From Adineta ricciae (taxonomy: Eukaryota > Rotifera > Eurotatoria > Adinetida > Adinetidae), in assembly GCA_905250025.1 (NCBI GenBank), contig CAJNOJ010000010.1, positions 796,964 to 860,963 of the forward strand: a stretch of DNA of 64,000 nucleotides. The letters run 5' to 3'. Numbering within the stretch: position 1 is the stretch's first letter; the number at the start of each line of letters is the position of its first letter. Below the pieces are notes generated by a model, which was not told the DNA's origin, did not search any database, and was given only the letters and a program-made list of their open reading frames with translations. This document shows, piece after piece, positions 24,301 through 36,937 of the stretch. The position numbers were made by a program, and so were the translations under genes.

Positions 24301-24797
24301 TCATATGTACATATTTTAACAATAGGTGGATTATTTCCTCAAAAATACGACTACATTATGCTGTCTCAGTTTAGCTGATTTATATGGCACGCTATTTTTC
24401 GAGCACTCCTCCATCCATTCTGTACAGATAAATAATTAACATACATACGTGAAAATCTCTTCCATCTATGTAAAAGCAAAGAAAAAGTAAATAAGTTCTG
24501 GCATGCATCTCAAGAGAAATCGAACGATAAAGAGCAAGAAATGAGGAATTATTCTCGAGCTAACTCGATTAGCGATCGATATATCCAGGAAAAAACTTCT
24601 CTTGATTTGATTATATAATCGACGAATGAAGAGCGCAAATCCAACAATTGTCTCCTGTATATTCACGATACAATATGAAGAATTACGAGTACCAAGCGTA
24701 GATGTACGCATGATCAAATAAAAATTCTCTTATATACTTTGACAAGTGATATAATCCTTTTATTACTAACTAATCACTGAAGATAGACAATTCGATA
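18363..24797. other. 6.4-kb region without recognisable genes
   Basis: AT-rich sequence holding only scattered short frames (22141-22434 on +, 22656-23075 on -, 24466-24717 on -). None shows domain-like composition or splice-joined extensions. No tRNA, rRNA, transposon ends or long tandem repeats were noticed. It is the longest gap in an otherwise compact window and may hold regulatory DNA or a non-coding RNA. Confidence 0.5.
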
Positions 24798-25553
24798 TCA
24801 ATCAGCCAGATCCGATTTGAATTCTTGATCAACACTTTCAAAGCTTTCAGTCGGTGATAAATTCCGTCTAAAACGGTAAGTGTAGTCTTCTGATGGCGGT
24901 GGTTGTTCAGCCTGTCGAGCACGATATTCAAAGTCTTGATGTAAAGCATGAATCGATGCTTGTCGATTCAATATATCAAAGCCAATGTAAGCTATTTCCA
25001 GCATACTAAGCACCACATACGTAAACAAGTTTTCCGCACGCACCAAGTGACTCTCAATATTGCATTGTTTAATATTGGAATTATCTCGTTCATAAAGAAT
25101 GACCATCAGAAGTGTATGCAATGCTAAGGTTAACAACACGAGTAGTTGAATCGCTCCGTACCATGTGATACCGAGATCATGTCGAACTTTGGAGTTTTCC
25201 CATTTACGGAAAACGATTGTGATCAAACAGAAGTAACAGATGACAATGATAGAAATAAAGATTAGATGAATCGCTTTTAGAAATCGGAGTTGTTTGTGTT
25301 CATAAATACAATAATTCACCGTAGTAAAGCAAGAGTAAATACGCGAAGAAAAATTGTAAATCACTGGTTCTTTGTTGTAAGACTTATAGATATGAAGTTC
25401 AGGTGCTTTAGCATGAATACTGTTGAACACCAATGCACCAGCTTCGACACAAAAGAGTACAATGATAAACTTCGGATCCATTGTCTTTTGAGGAATCGTT
25501 GGCAGACTATGGAAACTTTGTCGTGTCACTGATAACGGTCGATGCAAATCCAT
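24798..25553 (-). CDS. Four-transmembrane protein of unknown function
   Basis: Single-exon frame of 251 residues, not recognised. Hydrophobic segments lie at about 28-45 (KFIIVLFCVEAGALVFN), 90-117 (FLKAIHLIFISIIVICYFC), 130-155 (WYGAIQLLVLLTLALHTLL) and 172-195 (FTYVVLSMLEIAYIGFDIL). The loop between segments 1 and 2 holds a Cys pair (SCFTTVNYCIY) and NFS, a possible glycosylation site, suggesting it is extracellular. The C-terminal tail (about 196-251) is charged and Tyr/Ser/Pro-containing, probably cytoplasmic. An acceptor-like CTTGTAG lies 10 nt upstream of the ATG. It stands alone between the desert and the smoothelin-like gene. Confidence 0.65.
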   Translation of the reverse strand: MDLHRPLSVTRQSFHSLPTIPQKTMDPKFIIVLFCVEAGALVFNSIHAKAPELHIYKSYNKEPVIYNFSSRIYSCFTTVNYCIYEHKQLRFLKAIHLIFISIIVICYFCLITIVFRKWENSKVRHDLGITWYGAIQLLVLLTLALHTLLMVILYERDNSNIKQCNIESHLVRAENLFTYVVLSMLEIAYIGFDILNRQASIHALHQDFEYRARQAEQPPPSEDYTYRFRRNLSPTESFESVDQEFKSDLAD

Positions 25554-26814
25554 TTGTTCGAATCTACAAGGAAGTAAAAATCTACCGAATGTTTCCGAAT
25601 TCGAAAGTTTGCACTTGTTATTCTAGTCGTGAATTAAAAGACAAATACGTACCTGTTGATATCGATACCTCCTTCAATATGTCTTGGAGATGAAGAAATG
25701 AGATTATAACGTTTTATTACTCGATTATCTCGCATCTCTCCATCGAAAGGATATTTTATCAGTAATTAACTATACCTAATTGTGAGCAAATTCTGCTCGA
25801 TAATTTATTCTTTCTTTAACTTTATCAACTTGAAGTACAGGCAACTGGCAATGGATATATTTTATAATGAAATCACTTGAACAAAAAAGGAAATGTATAC
25901 GTTGACAGAGATGATTCAAGCGAAAGTAATTCGGCAATCGAGCTGCTTCATCGATTGTATTTATTTTTCGATGCGATATACTGATTTATGGCTTTCAATG
26001 GTTTGCGGTTGTGTTTGGACGACTTTGATTGACATCGAAACTTTCACTGGTTTCATCATTCGTAGATAAGCAAGTGAACAAACAAAAACGATCAATCAGT
26101 GTTCTGAAAATTGCTCCATTGACATGACTTAATTTTCGAAAGACGCACAATAGGGCAATCAGTTCTAGTGAAGAAAAGTGTATCGGAAGTGTTGATGTTA
26201 TTTATCAACTGTTTTATGGTTTTACAATCCATCATACTCAATTCTAATATCTATGAGTACGCTCGCGAGAAACATCCCTCATTCAGATGAAATCAATTCT
26301 CTTTCAGATTTCCAGTTTACTACGTGTCGCCATTAGAAGAGTAATCGTAGTACATAGTTTTCGATCCTGTCATACTAGAACATCTATGTTAATCACTGCG
26401 CAATTCATAATAGTAGTATGTTTTCGAATTGTGTTCTTATATTTCTGTTTTGCAATCTGAGCTGAAGACAGATGAAGATTTGATTTCTTACTCTTAGACA
26501 ATAAATCTCCTTCATCAAATATGTATGTTTACGTATATACGCATTGGCATCAAGATAGAAAACAGAATTTCTAGACAAAATCCTTCACAGGATGTTAAAA
26601 TAACAGCATTGGAAAGTCATGCATTGATTTAACCTTTGTATTTTGGGTACAATATGTTCCTAGTCTATGTTAGATTGCTGATTATGTGTTGGATTTTATT
26701 TGCAAAGAAGTGGGATGACTAGCTGATTGAAAACAAATGAGTAAATATGATACAATGTTAAAAAAAGAAGAGAAGTTTGAAGTTTTTAGCTTAAGAAGTT
26801 CCGTTTCTTGAAGT
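25554..26814. other. intergenic, no gene seen
   Basis: AT-rich sequence of 1.26 kb between two minus-strand genes. It should contain the promoter of the four-TM gene and the 3' UTR of the smoothelin-like gene. No motif stands out. Confidence 0.4.
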
Positions 26815-27615
<801 letters not shown>

Positions 27616-29200
27616 TATCGTTTGTGTTCAAACTAAAAGCAAAATTTAGATGTGTGAAATCCATTTAAATCAAAGTATCAGATTATGCAGATGTACACTT
27701 CATCTATATCATAGAATTTGACACACGCACAGGTAAAATCACTTTGTTGTTCTTTTCGCGCATGGGAACTCGCATTTTTTTCATATATAGTAAATGTAAT
27801 ACAAAGAAAGGAAGAAAAATGACACGGTTAATTTGTATCATATCTAAGTAAATTATGAGTTTTGAATTATCTGATAAGATGAAGAGAAAGAAAAATGTCT
27901 TCGCGTTTCTTTTTTAAGACGATATTTACTTAAGGAATAAAAGATTGATGTTGAATATTCGTGTAATCAATACTGACACTTCGTTTACAATACTCAACAG
28001 GTAAAGTTTATTGCTTGGACAAACACTCCTTATCTCAAGTTTACTTTCTTCTTCGTCGAATTTAATACAGAACACGAGCTTACCGACAGTTTTAACGAAT
28101 AGTTATGGAATCTGATGATATGAGTGTTTTGATCTGGTCGAAGCAAGTATATTTCAAACAGTGGCAAGCGATAACGAAGAACAAATTAGGAGAAGAAGTT
28201 CTATATCGTTTTTTCCTATAGGAAAGTCGGCGACACTTGGTAACCTTCGTTACTAACTGTCCTTATTTGCTTTTTTCCTCGGCACGAAGACAACTGGCAA
28301 TATACAACAAATATCAGCGAAGGAAAAGACGGATAAGAATATCTCTATGCCTTTTTTAGTTATACCAATGGAAAAAACAACAACAAAATAATCAGCAGAA
28401 GAAAAGAAGAATATCGACACAAAAAAACTGTACGTTCTTTATCTTCTTCATCATCATCATCATCTTCTTCTTGTTCTTCTGTTGCTTGATGATGCCAGTG
28501 CTTGAAGAAAAGGAAAGAAATACGCGTCATTCATTCTCTTACACATCTGTACCGAAGAAAGCCTACTAGCAAGGACAACCAACGGCATATATCTAGTTCT
28601 AAATTAGGAAATACATTCACATAGACAGATATATGTGTAAGCATCTGCAACGTTGTTGGAAATAATCGATAATGGATCTAGCGATTACGCAAAAAATCAA
28701 TAATACCATCATATGTCAATCTTTGACTTTGAAAGTTGATGGTTCTCATTCGTCAAAATATCGATATGAAATGATGATGATTTATTAAGTTGAAATAAAA
28801 GAAAATAATTGTCGCTGAATTGTAACATACAGTCCACTGTTCAGATGTGAAGGAACGAAAAAGGGGATAACCGCATGAATTATAGGATAGAGTAAGAAAT
28901 GAATAATGTAGTTATAAAGATCAGTCGAAAATTTCATTTTATCGCAAGATTATTCCATATTTATCTATGTACACGTACAATAGCAGGGAGAGAAGAAAAA
29001 GTCATCGTACTGCTCGATGGTACAGAATTTGACGAGAAAATATAGTAAACGTTTAAAGTTGAGGTTAGAGAAAAAACAAAATATCAACTGTGTTAATAAT
29101 GATTATGAGATGAGCAAAGAAAAATAAAACAGCCGAATATTTTCATTAAACAATTATATATATAAGGTCATTTGCGATATGTTTGTTTATCTATGCATAT
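27616..29200. other. intergenic, no gene seen
   Basis: AT-rich sequence of 1.6 kb with a CAT/CTT trinucleotide run at about 28445-28478 and poly-A/T stretches. No conserved reading frame or RNA gene was recognised. Confidence 0.4.
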
Positions 29201-29738
29201 TCAGTGCACTTCAGGTCCTGGAGGATCTTGATGATTATCAGGACGTCGATCCTATGATGAAGAATTACAAGCATGATCAAACATTTTTCATTCTATTCAC
29301 TTGATTATCCTGTTTGCCGAGAGGTTCACGATTATTGCGTATCGTACGAGGACGAAAGATGAAAAGTAGAAAAGCAATAGCAAGCCATATAGCTAACATT
29401 AAATACATATTCATTGTTCCTGTATCACCATGACCTTCACCGGTATTCGGTTGACCAGGCACTAAAAATATTGGTATTAGAACATAAATATTTACAACAG
29501 TCCGTCGTTTCATTCTTACATGGACTAGTGAAACATTCCGTATCAGTACATGTCGTTTGTGCATTTCGAAGCATGTTCGTCAAACGGTTCATTGCATGTT
29601 CATGATTCATTTGAAACATATTCTAATATACATGGAATAATGTTTTCAAAGATAGGCAAAAGCAGCTCATCCTACGATGCATTCACATGGATCAAAACCG
29701 CCCCCTGCATCACCTGGATTACCACCAGCGCCATCCAT
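29201..29738 (-). CDS. SMIM14: Small integral membrane protein 14 (SMIM14)
   Basis: Single-pass ER membrane protein of unknown molecular role, conserved in animals. Four short exons join in frame. The N-terminus (MDGAGGNPGDAGG..FDPCEC) matches the vertebrate MAEGGFDPCECVC start. It continues NHEHAMNRLTNMLRNAQ and TCTDTECF, as in human SMIM14, then a Pro/Gly linker. One TM segment follows (NMYLMLAIWLAIAFLLFIF) with RPRTIRN. A last intron of 49 bp (GTGAAT..CATAG) leads to RRPDNHQDPPGPEVH, matching the family's Pro-rich QDPPAP end, with stop at 29201-29203. Without that splice the frame ends early in a non-family sequence. An acceptor-like GTGTAG lies 3 nt before the start. Confidence 0.9.
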
Positions 29739-31063
29739 AATCTACACGAAGATATGAAAAGTCGAGCTTCGATAAGTTCGGTCTAGTGTATAAATATCAT
29801 TACTGACTTTGAAAAAAAATAAATATTTGAAATGAGAATAGAAAACACAAATGTTTTTGCTCTTTTATGTTTATATGGAAACGAAGAATAATGGAATGAA
29901 AAAAAAATGCAAAGTATATAGTGTCACTACTGTTGTTGGCGCATGATTTTAATATGATCTAAAAGAAAGAGAAGGAAAAGTAGAGGAATTTCTTATCGAC
30001 ATTTTAATATTGATAGTAGTTTTCCATGCAAATGAGTTTTTTTTAAAACAGAACGAAAGGAGTCGCATTGCATAGTATAGTATACTATATTGACGATTGT
30101 CAGACTCTAGATGAGTCATTCTTCTGTTTACAGATTGTAGACTTCTTATTTCTGACCATTTATGCACTTTGTATGACTTGTTCTCAGAATTGATTTTATT
30201 CTACAATATATGCATGAAGAAGTTGTAGATTCGATTTAAAATTACCAAGGATATATTTTGCAATCGGGAAGATTCCATCATCTTAGGTTTAGACGCAACA
30301 AATCTGGTTTGTGTTGCCCTCTACAAAAGTGTTACACGATCTAGAACTATTGTTTGGAATCTATTATAGAAAGCTGGTGATAATAGAGAATTGTGAAAGA
30401 TATAAAACGATTTTGTGACCTTAATAAATGGATCATTTCAGTGCAATCGTGCCGTTCTCATGAACATCAACCAATTATTATAAGATTTGTCTTTCAAATG
30501 TATTCTTTGTTCTCGACTGCAACGAAGTCGATAAGAAAGATACAAGTTTTCAAGTTCGTTGGCTGCAGTTAGAAGATGGTTAGGAAGAAGCCATCGATCT
30601 AGAATCAAAGATTTCAAACGATATGCCGGAGCGGAACAGAGTGTTTATATCCAATGCGTTTTCCTGATGCCTGTAGAATTATTACTTCTCATCAGACCGA
30701 ATTGTTCGAGACTTGACACAAAGTCGAAAGCTCACCACTCGTTCGTTCGACTCATTCTTGAAAAATCAACGACGAGACAAATGAATGTACATAATGATTA
30801 GCCAACAGATGACGCTAATATTATGTTTCTCTTTTTACCTTGAACAAAAGAAAATGTTTTTTCGTTATTTCTGATTAAGATCATCGATTATTAATCATAC
30901 ATATATTTATAGATATTCGATTCGTTGTGATAATGCTGTAGTGACTCATCGTCTTTGATTGGCTCGTTTTCATCTAATGTCTGCATCAAATCTGTTCCGT
31001 TTCGTTTCTTTCCTTCTCTTTTCATTCTAGCAAGACATTTCTCTTGCTAAACTGTTCATAACA
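29739..31063. other. divergent intergenic region, SMIM14 / erlin
   Basis: About 1.3 kb between head-to-head genes. It contains a small palindrome (AGTATAGTATACTATA near 30070-30088) and a weak frame at 30559-30801 that I do not consider a gene. A TTCATTCTAG acceptor-like site at about 31030 lies 34 nt before the erlin start. Confidence 0.4.
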
Positions 31064-32293
31064 ATGGCTGTCAAATGGTTAGTCACTCTAGGAATTGCTG
31101 TTGCCATTTTGGCATCGACTATTCATCAAATACCAGAGGGACATGTTGGTATTTACTATAGGTACATAACTTTGCTCATTTTCTTTTGATTATCATCGGT
31201 ATTCTTCTTGTCAGAGGAGGTGCTCTTCTCACATTAGTCACTTCACCTGGCTTTCACGTGAAAATGCCGCTTCTAACAGCAGTGAAAATTGTTCAAACAA
31301 CTTTACACACTGACGAAGGTATTGTTGACTGATGGATGAACGTATGTATGTATGACTTTTGTTTCTTAAGTAAAAAATATTCCTTGTGGTACAAGCGGTG
31401 GAACAATGATTTACTTCGATAAAATAGAAGTGGTGAATATCTTAAATCGTGATGCTGTTATAGAAACTGTCAGAAACTACACGGTCAATTATGATCGACC
31501 GTTAATCTTCGATAAAATTCACCATGAAGTCAACCAATTCTGTTCGGTAAAACTTGAAAATATATGATTTATATCGATCCAGAAACTGATCTATTCTAGT
31601 TGCACACACTTCAAGAAGTATATATCGATTTATTTTCAAGTATCGATGATCATTTGAAACGAACGTTACAGAATGATTTGAATGTGCTCGCACCAGGTCT
31701 TTTTGTCAGTTCTATTCGAGGTAAATTCATTGACATTTCTATTTCTTAAAATAATCAATCTTTTAATGACTTCTTTTTCAGTAACAAAGCCGAAAATTCC
31801 TGAAATTATTCGTCGTAATTATGAAACAATGGAACAAGAAAAAACACAGTAAGTTCCGAGAAGTCTTCATACTGAATTGCTGGCGAACTTTTCTATTAGA
31901 TACATGATAGTAACTGCTCATCAGAAAGTTGTTGAAAAAGAAGCTGAGACCGATCGTCATCGTGCTGTTATCGAAGCAGAAAAAGTCGCCCAAGTCGCTA
32001 AAATTCAATACGAACAAAAAATTCTCAGCAAAGAAAGTGAAAAACGTATAGCAGAAATCGAAGCTGAAATACATCTAGCACGCGAACGTGCATTAGCCGA
32101 TGCTCAAAAATATCACAGTGACACCGAAGCCGAATCGAATAAACTCAAACTAACGCCTGAATATCTTCAATTGGCAATGTATCAAGCATTAGCACAAAAT
32201 ACAAAGATTTATTTTGGAAATTCAATACCCAAAATGTTTATCAATGCCAATGAGATCCTCAGTAGTGCAACAGATTTTCCTTCGCAAACATAA
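31064..32293 (+). CDS. ERLIN2: Erlin (ERLIN1/2), ER lipid-raft SPFH protein
   Basis: ER membrane prohibitin-family protein that forms rings, binds activated IP3 receptors and recruits RNF170 for ER-associated degradation. Six or more exons. The N-terminal signal anchor is [17 protein letters not shown], followed by [18 protein letters not shown] and [26 protein letters not shown]. Next come [21 protein letters not shown] and [25 protein letters not shown], all erlin signatures of the SPFH domain. The last exon (about 31900-32293) encodes the coiled coil ([20 protein letters not shown]) and [13 protein letters not shown], matching the C-terminal oligomerisation segment. Vertebrates have two paralogues; which one this corresponds to cannot be told. 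Confidence 0.95.
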
Positions 32294-32624
32294 CGAAAAG
32301 TCTCTTCCTTCTTTTCTGAATAACCTGTGATAAAATAATCTTTTAACTTACACTTGTTTCTCGTTGCTTTACGCTGCGCAAACGTACTTTTGCAACGCTT
32401 TTATTTTTCTATTCTAGATGTGATTTGACTCACTCAGGATATTCGTTTAAGCAGAGGTAAGTGTAACAGAATGCTCAAACGAGCAGTACATTTTGTTTTG
32501 ATACGCATATGTCAATATACATGCGATGATTACCAGTGCGCATCGACGTCGGTCTGTTATCATCTCGTATTTCTTCGCATGTTCTTTTTTTGCCATTTCG
32601 TTTGCGCTTAATGATGAAAGAAGG

Positions 32625-32644
32625 GGAGAGAGAGAGAGAGAGAA
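32625..32644 (+). repeat. (GA)n microsatellite upstream of PINCH
   Basis: About ten GA units lie 74-93 nt upstream of the predicted PINCH start. Similar GA runs lie upstream of the SH3 gene and, further away, of CMIP. Confidence 0.7.
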
Positions 32645-32717
32645 AGAAACCGAATTGATTGTATAATCGAAATACGCGTATGAATGTTTCTTAAACATTC
32701 GATCGTAAAACAACGTT

Positions 32718-35258
32718 ATGGAACGAAGACGTTTACAACATCGACGAATGAAACAACAAAAACGAATCTGTACTAGTCAACCAGATTTAACCAAAGACGA
32801 TCATCATCAACAACATCGCCAAAGTCTGACGGATCTCTCGTCGACATTGGAAACTTCAATCAATCGATCTGTTTCCCAATTAATTAATGAATTCGAGACA
32901 CGTGCTCTTAATACTTCGTCTTCTTCATATACTCAAAAACAATTACCAATGGTTAATGATATTGTTTGCCGTAAAGTAGAATCTAATAGTCGACACATGT
33001 CCATCAGGACAATGAATATCAAGGATGGTAATAATAATGACAGCGACAGTATCAACAATACCGTCTGTTCGTCGATTTCTCATGTCATCAAGGCTGGCAA
33101 TTCGAGAGTTACATTTGGAATACAACGGCACCAACACACCGACGACGATAAGGAACGAGAGAAAGGAGAGCGAGTCATACATCAAACATTGAATAACGAT
33201 CGTCATAAACAAAACCTGCCACTATTATCAATCTGCACCATTGAGAACAAGAATAACAATCATCAATATCCAAGACAAATGTTGACACGAAGTACGGATA
33301 TTGATGAAGCTGCATTAACCTTAGGCAAACGACATGATATTCGTTTTCATGATTTAATTATCAAAGAAGCACAATTGAATAATGCACTCGCTGATTTATT
33401 TTCACTATCAAACGATGCGGATGAGTCTTCTTCAATAAACTCGTCATTAAAATCTACTACTCTTACTAACAATGATCATCGACAAAGATCGAATAACAAA
33501 ACGAGTACAATTTCGGATAGTATCGATTTATTAAACAATTTACTGGAAACCTTAGATTCCGATCACGAAACGTTTACGACTAAGAACAAAGCAACGAAAG
33601 AAATCAAAACGAATGATAAATGTCCTTTAAAACCAATCAATATGTTTTGGTAGTTAGAAGAGATAGAGAGAAACTTCGAAATACTTTTTTTTTGGAATCT
33701 TCTCTTTGAATGATGTTTATATTTTAGTCTCATGATGTCAGATAATATCTGTGCCAATTGTCATCAGTCATTTGCCACGAATGAACAAATCGTCAATGCA
33801 GCTGGACAGATTTGGCACACGCATTGTTTTGTGTAAGTATTTTGACTAGAACTATTCCTTTGATATTCCTCATCGTACGTTTATCTCGACTGAAATGTCC
33901 TTCATTGCATCTGGATATATACTTCGTATATTATCAAAAAGGTCATGAAATAGAAAGATAAAACTATGAAAGTCTGTCCAATTTTATTTGATGTGTTTGT
34001 ATTTATAGTTGCACTCAGTGTTTTCAACCATTTGAGAATGGCATCTATTTTGAAGTAGGTTCATTCAAAGAATGTATTCACTTTGTTTGAATTCCTTTTA
34101 TCGTTGTAGCATGAAGATCGAAAATATTGTGAGCGAGATTTTCAAATGTTATTCGCACCATGTTGTGCCGAATGTAGTACGTACTGATTTCTGTATTTCT
34201 CTCGTCTTTATCATACATTTGTACGTTAGAACAAGCAATTGTTGGTCGTGTTATTCGTGCAATACAGAAATGTTTTCATCCTGATTGTTTCCGCTGTCAA
34301 TCATGCCAGATTCCGTTGATCGAAATGGGATTCTCGAAATATAACGGAAAGTATGCATTGTTTTCGCTAGTAAGAAGACGAAATTCAATATTGAATTTCA
34401 TAGGGCATTATGTCGAGAATGTCATACGAAAGAGAAAACAAAAGATCTAAGTATATCTCAACACATTTGCTCCAAATGCCAGTAAGATAGACGAAATGCA
34501 AAAGAATTTTTATTGTCGACTTGTTTTTTAGTCAATTTATTGATAATAACTGTTTAAAATACAAAGATGAGTTCTACCATTCGTATCATTTCCAATGTAC
34601 AACTTGCCAGTATGTTCGAAATATTCTTTCATTGAATCTCTATACTTGAAAATTTCAGAGTCCAACTAGATGAGAATGGCCGAGAAGTACGAGGTTTATT
34701 GTATTGTCTTCCATGCCATAATAAACTCGATGTACCTGTGTGTGCTGCCTGTCGCCGATTAATCGATGATCGAGTTATAAGCGCGTTGGGAAAGCAATGG
34801 CATGTTGAGGTTTGTTGTTCGAACTTTCATTCCGATGGATTGTAGTTCGATTTGTAGCATTTCTGCTGTGCACGATGTGGTCAACCGTTTTACGGAAGTA
34901 AACATTTTGAGAACAAAGGTTTACCTTATTGCGAAGCAGATTACCATCTTTTATTTGGTTCGTCGTGTTTTATCTGCAATACACTTCTGACGGATGGTGG
35001 TAAGTGAATGGAAAATTGAAGTATTTCTCAAAGTTTTCTTTAGCTTTCACAGCGTGTAACAAGAAATACTGCGCGGAACATTTCGCCTGTTCATTATGTG
35101 AAAAGCAAATGAATGAGAAGAGCAAGTTTTTCGATGTGGATGGTACACCTGTGTGTAAACAATGTTATGGGAAATTATCTTCGAAAACGCGCAAATCGCT
35201 CGAGCAAGATAAGAAGAAAATTCAGTTATCGTCGATATTCAAACAGAGTGCTGTTTAA
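32718..35258 (+). CDS. LIMS1: PINCH/LIMS five-LIM-domain protein with long N-terminal extension
   Basis: Integrin-adhesion scaffold that binds ILK. From 33732 on, exons encode five LIM domains in PINCH order: [20 protein letters not shown], then [64 protein letters not shown] and [12 protein letters not shown], ending with a basic tail ([14 protein letters not shown]). Upstream is a 310-residue polar exon (32718-33649). A 78-bp intron (33650-33727) joins it in frame to [10 protein letters not shown]. Vertebrate PINCH starts near the first LIM domain, so this extension is unusual. It contains LNNALADL (residue about 220) and LNNLLETL (about 272), resembling paxillin LD motifs. Two adjacent genes remain possible. 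The stop overlaps the stop of the convergent METTL24-like gene. Confidence 0.88.
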
Positions 35259-36352
35259 ATTTTTGTATTTACAAGATACAAATGTCCATAAATAAGCAAA
35301 TACATTGACATATCAATTTCATCACAAAATAAGCCCAGATTGAGCGAAAATGTTGTCAACGACCATTCACTTTCGAATTGGTTATGTCGACCGAGAAGAT
35401 ACAAACGCGAACGACGACGTAACAATGCAAAACATCGATTTAGTTTTAATGTAAATATACGATAATGTTGAAAACGCTTTGAATGAATAGGTTTTGTTTT
35501 AATTATTAATTGTTTTACATGTCGACAAATATATTGAAAAAAATCATTATCATCTAACAGATTCCATTCATTGGCATTGTCGATATCAATTTTCAGAATA
35601 TCAATTCGTGTTGAAAGAGAATCTAAATGAATGTATTCCGCTAGTTTACCGATTGTCATCAGATTCGAATTGTCATCAACCGCAGCCGATGGCGTTAGGC
35701 CAATTCGATAGAATATCCAGTTTGATTTGAGAGTAATCATTCGATCGGATGAATTTGTTTGAATCGGTTGATAGTAAGGATCGAATGTAAGTACACGACA
35801 TCCACTCCATTCGTAAAGTTGATTTTCGAATGAACTATCAAGTCGATTATTGTCCATTCCGATCGTCATGATTAAACAAGAGTTACGAATCAATGGATCG
35901 AGACAGAGAACATGTTCGTGATTGTCGAATTGTTTCATATCGACACATTTGAACGGCTCGAGATCTTGCGGACGAATGAATTTACTTTGTGCTTGACACC
36001 ATTTTCGACTTTGTTCAGGTCGCTGATCGTCATTATGAGTAAATTGAATGCGAGAATGGATGAAAGGATCGAGATAGCTTGCGGGTGTCACTATTGACGG
36101 TATGGCTAAGGTTGAGTCAGTTACGTTCAATTTTGTAATTAGTAGATTTTGTAAAATCTTCGGCGACAAAGATACATGACGTCTTTTCGAAGATGCATAT
36201 GACAATGAAGGCTGTCGGTCCGAAGAATTTTTTAGAATGATAACAAAAGTAATCAAGGTGACTAGCAATACAATCGATTTCAGTATGAAATAATGTTTCC
36301 ATTGCAGACATCGAATCAGTGATTGCAGGAAATTATCAGATAGAGTTGACAT
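35255..36352 (-). CDS. METTL24-like: METTL24-like putative methyltransferase, type II membrane protein
   Basis: Single-exon frame of 365 residues. A cytoplasmic N-terminus with one signal anchor (about 19-41: HYFILKSIVLLVTLITFVIIL) points the domain to the secretory lumen. The domain reads KWCQAQSKFIRP, LCLDPLIRNSCLIMTIGMDNN, FENQLYEWSGCRVLTFDPY and DILKIDIDNANEW, the pattern of METTL24-like proteins (CLDP..C..YSFG, FDP, LKxDIEGxEW). In the last motif the usual EG is DN, so catalytic competence is uncertain. Its stop codon overlaps that of PINCH on the opposite strand. Substrate unknown. Confidence 0.72.
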   Translation of the reverse strand: MSTLSDNFLQSLIRCLQWKHYFILKSIVLLVTLITFVIILKNSSDRQPSLSYASSKRRHVSLSPKILQNLLITKLNVTDSTLAIPSIVTPASYLDPFIHSRIQFTHNDDQRPEQSRKWCQAQSKFIRPQDLEPFKCVDMKQFDNHEHVLCLDPLIRNSCLIMTIGMDNNRLDSSFENQLYEWSGCRVLTFDPYYQPIQTNSSDRMITLKSNWIFYRIGLTPSAAVDDNSNLMTIGKLAEYIHLDSLSTRIDILKIDIDNANEWNLLDDNDFFQYICRHVKQLIIKTKPIHSKRFQHYRIFTLKLNRCFALLRRRSRLYLLGRHNQFESEWSLTTFSLNLGLFCDEIDMSMYLLIYGHLYLVNTKI

Positions 36353-36937
36353 GAGGATGATGCTGTATGATAATAATAGTACAAATATACATTTTTCTTC
36401 TCTTTAGTCATCTATGTATACATTGGAAAAGGCCAAATGTATACTCTCTATTCGTTCGCCGAGGATGAGATAGCGAGCGAGAAAATTTCTCGTTTTCTTG
36501 TGGAAATAGATAATATGTCATGCTCATGGTTGACTGCGGCAATTTTTTCGACTAATTATGAAAGTAAATGGATTGTGATGGAGTGTCAATGAAATTCTCT
36601 CGAATAAAGTTCAGTTTGACTACTTCTTCCTGTCTGATCTACTTTCTCCTATGAAGTATCATATATTGTGAGAGGAAAAAAATGACAATACACGCGTTGT
36701 TTTGAAATTATGGGCGTATCGTTAAGCTAAAACAGAATTGATTTCATCGATCATTTCGTTCGATGCAGCAACTTGGCGAATAGGTTTGTTATTTACACAA
36801 AACTAAATGAAAGAAAACGTTTTTTAAAATAATATTTACACAACATTTTGCTCGCTGCTTGCTTATTTAAAAGAAATTTCACTTCGAAGCATTTGCATTT
36901 CGTATTTCTTGTTTGTTACTGCTCAGATCTCTTTACG
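36353..36937. promoter_or_regulatory. divergent intergenic region, METTL24-like / secreted protein
   Basis: 585 bp between head-to-head genes and hence presumed to hold both promoters. AT-rich with no clear TATA box or repeat. Confidence 0.4.

Noticed and set aside
30559-30801. 80-residue frame upstream of erlin
   Set aside because: No homology and lies in a divergent promoter region.
33563-33757. Open frame antisense to the PINCH extension
   Set aside because: Antisense of coding sequence with no family resemblance.
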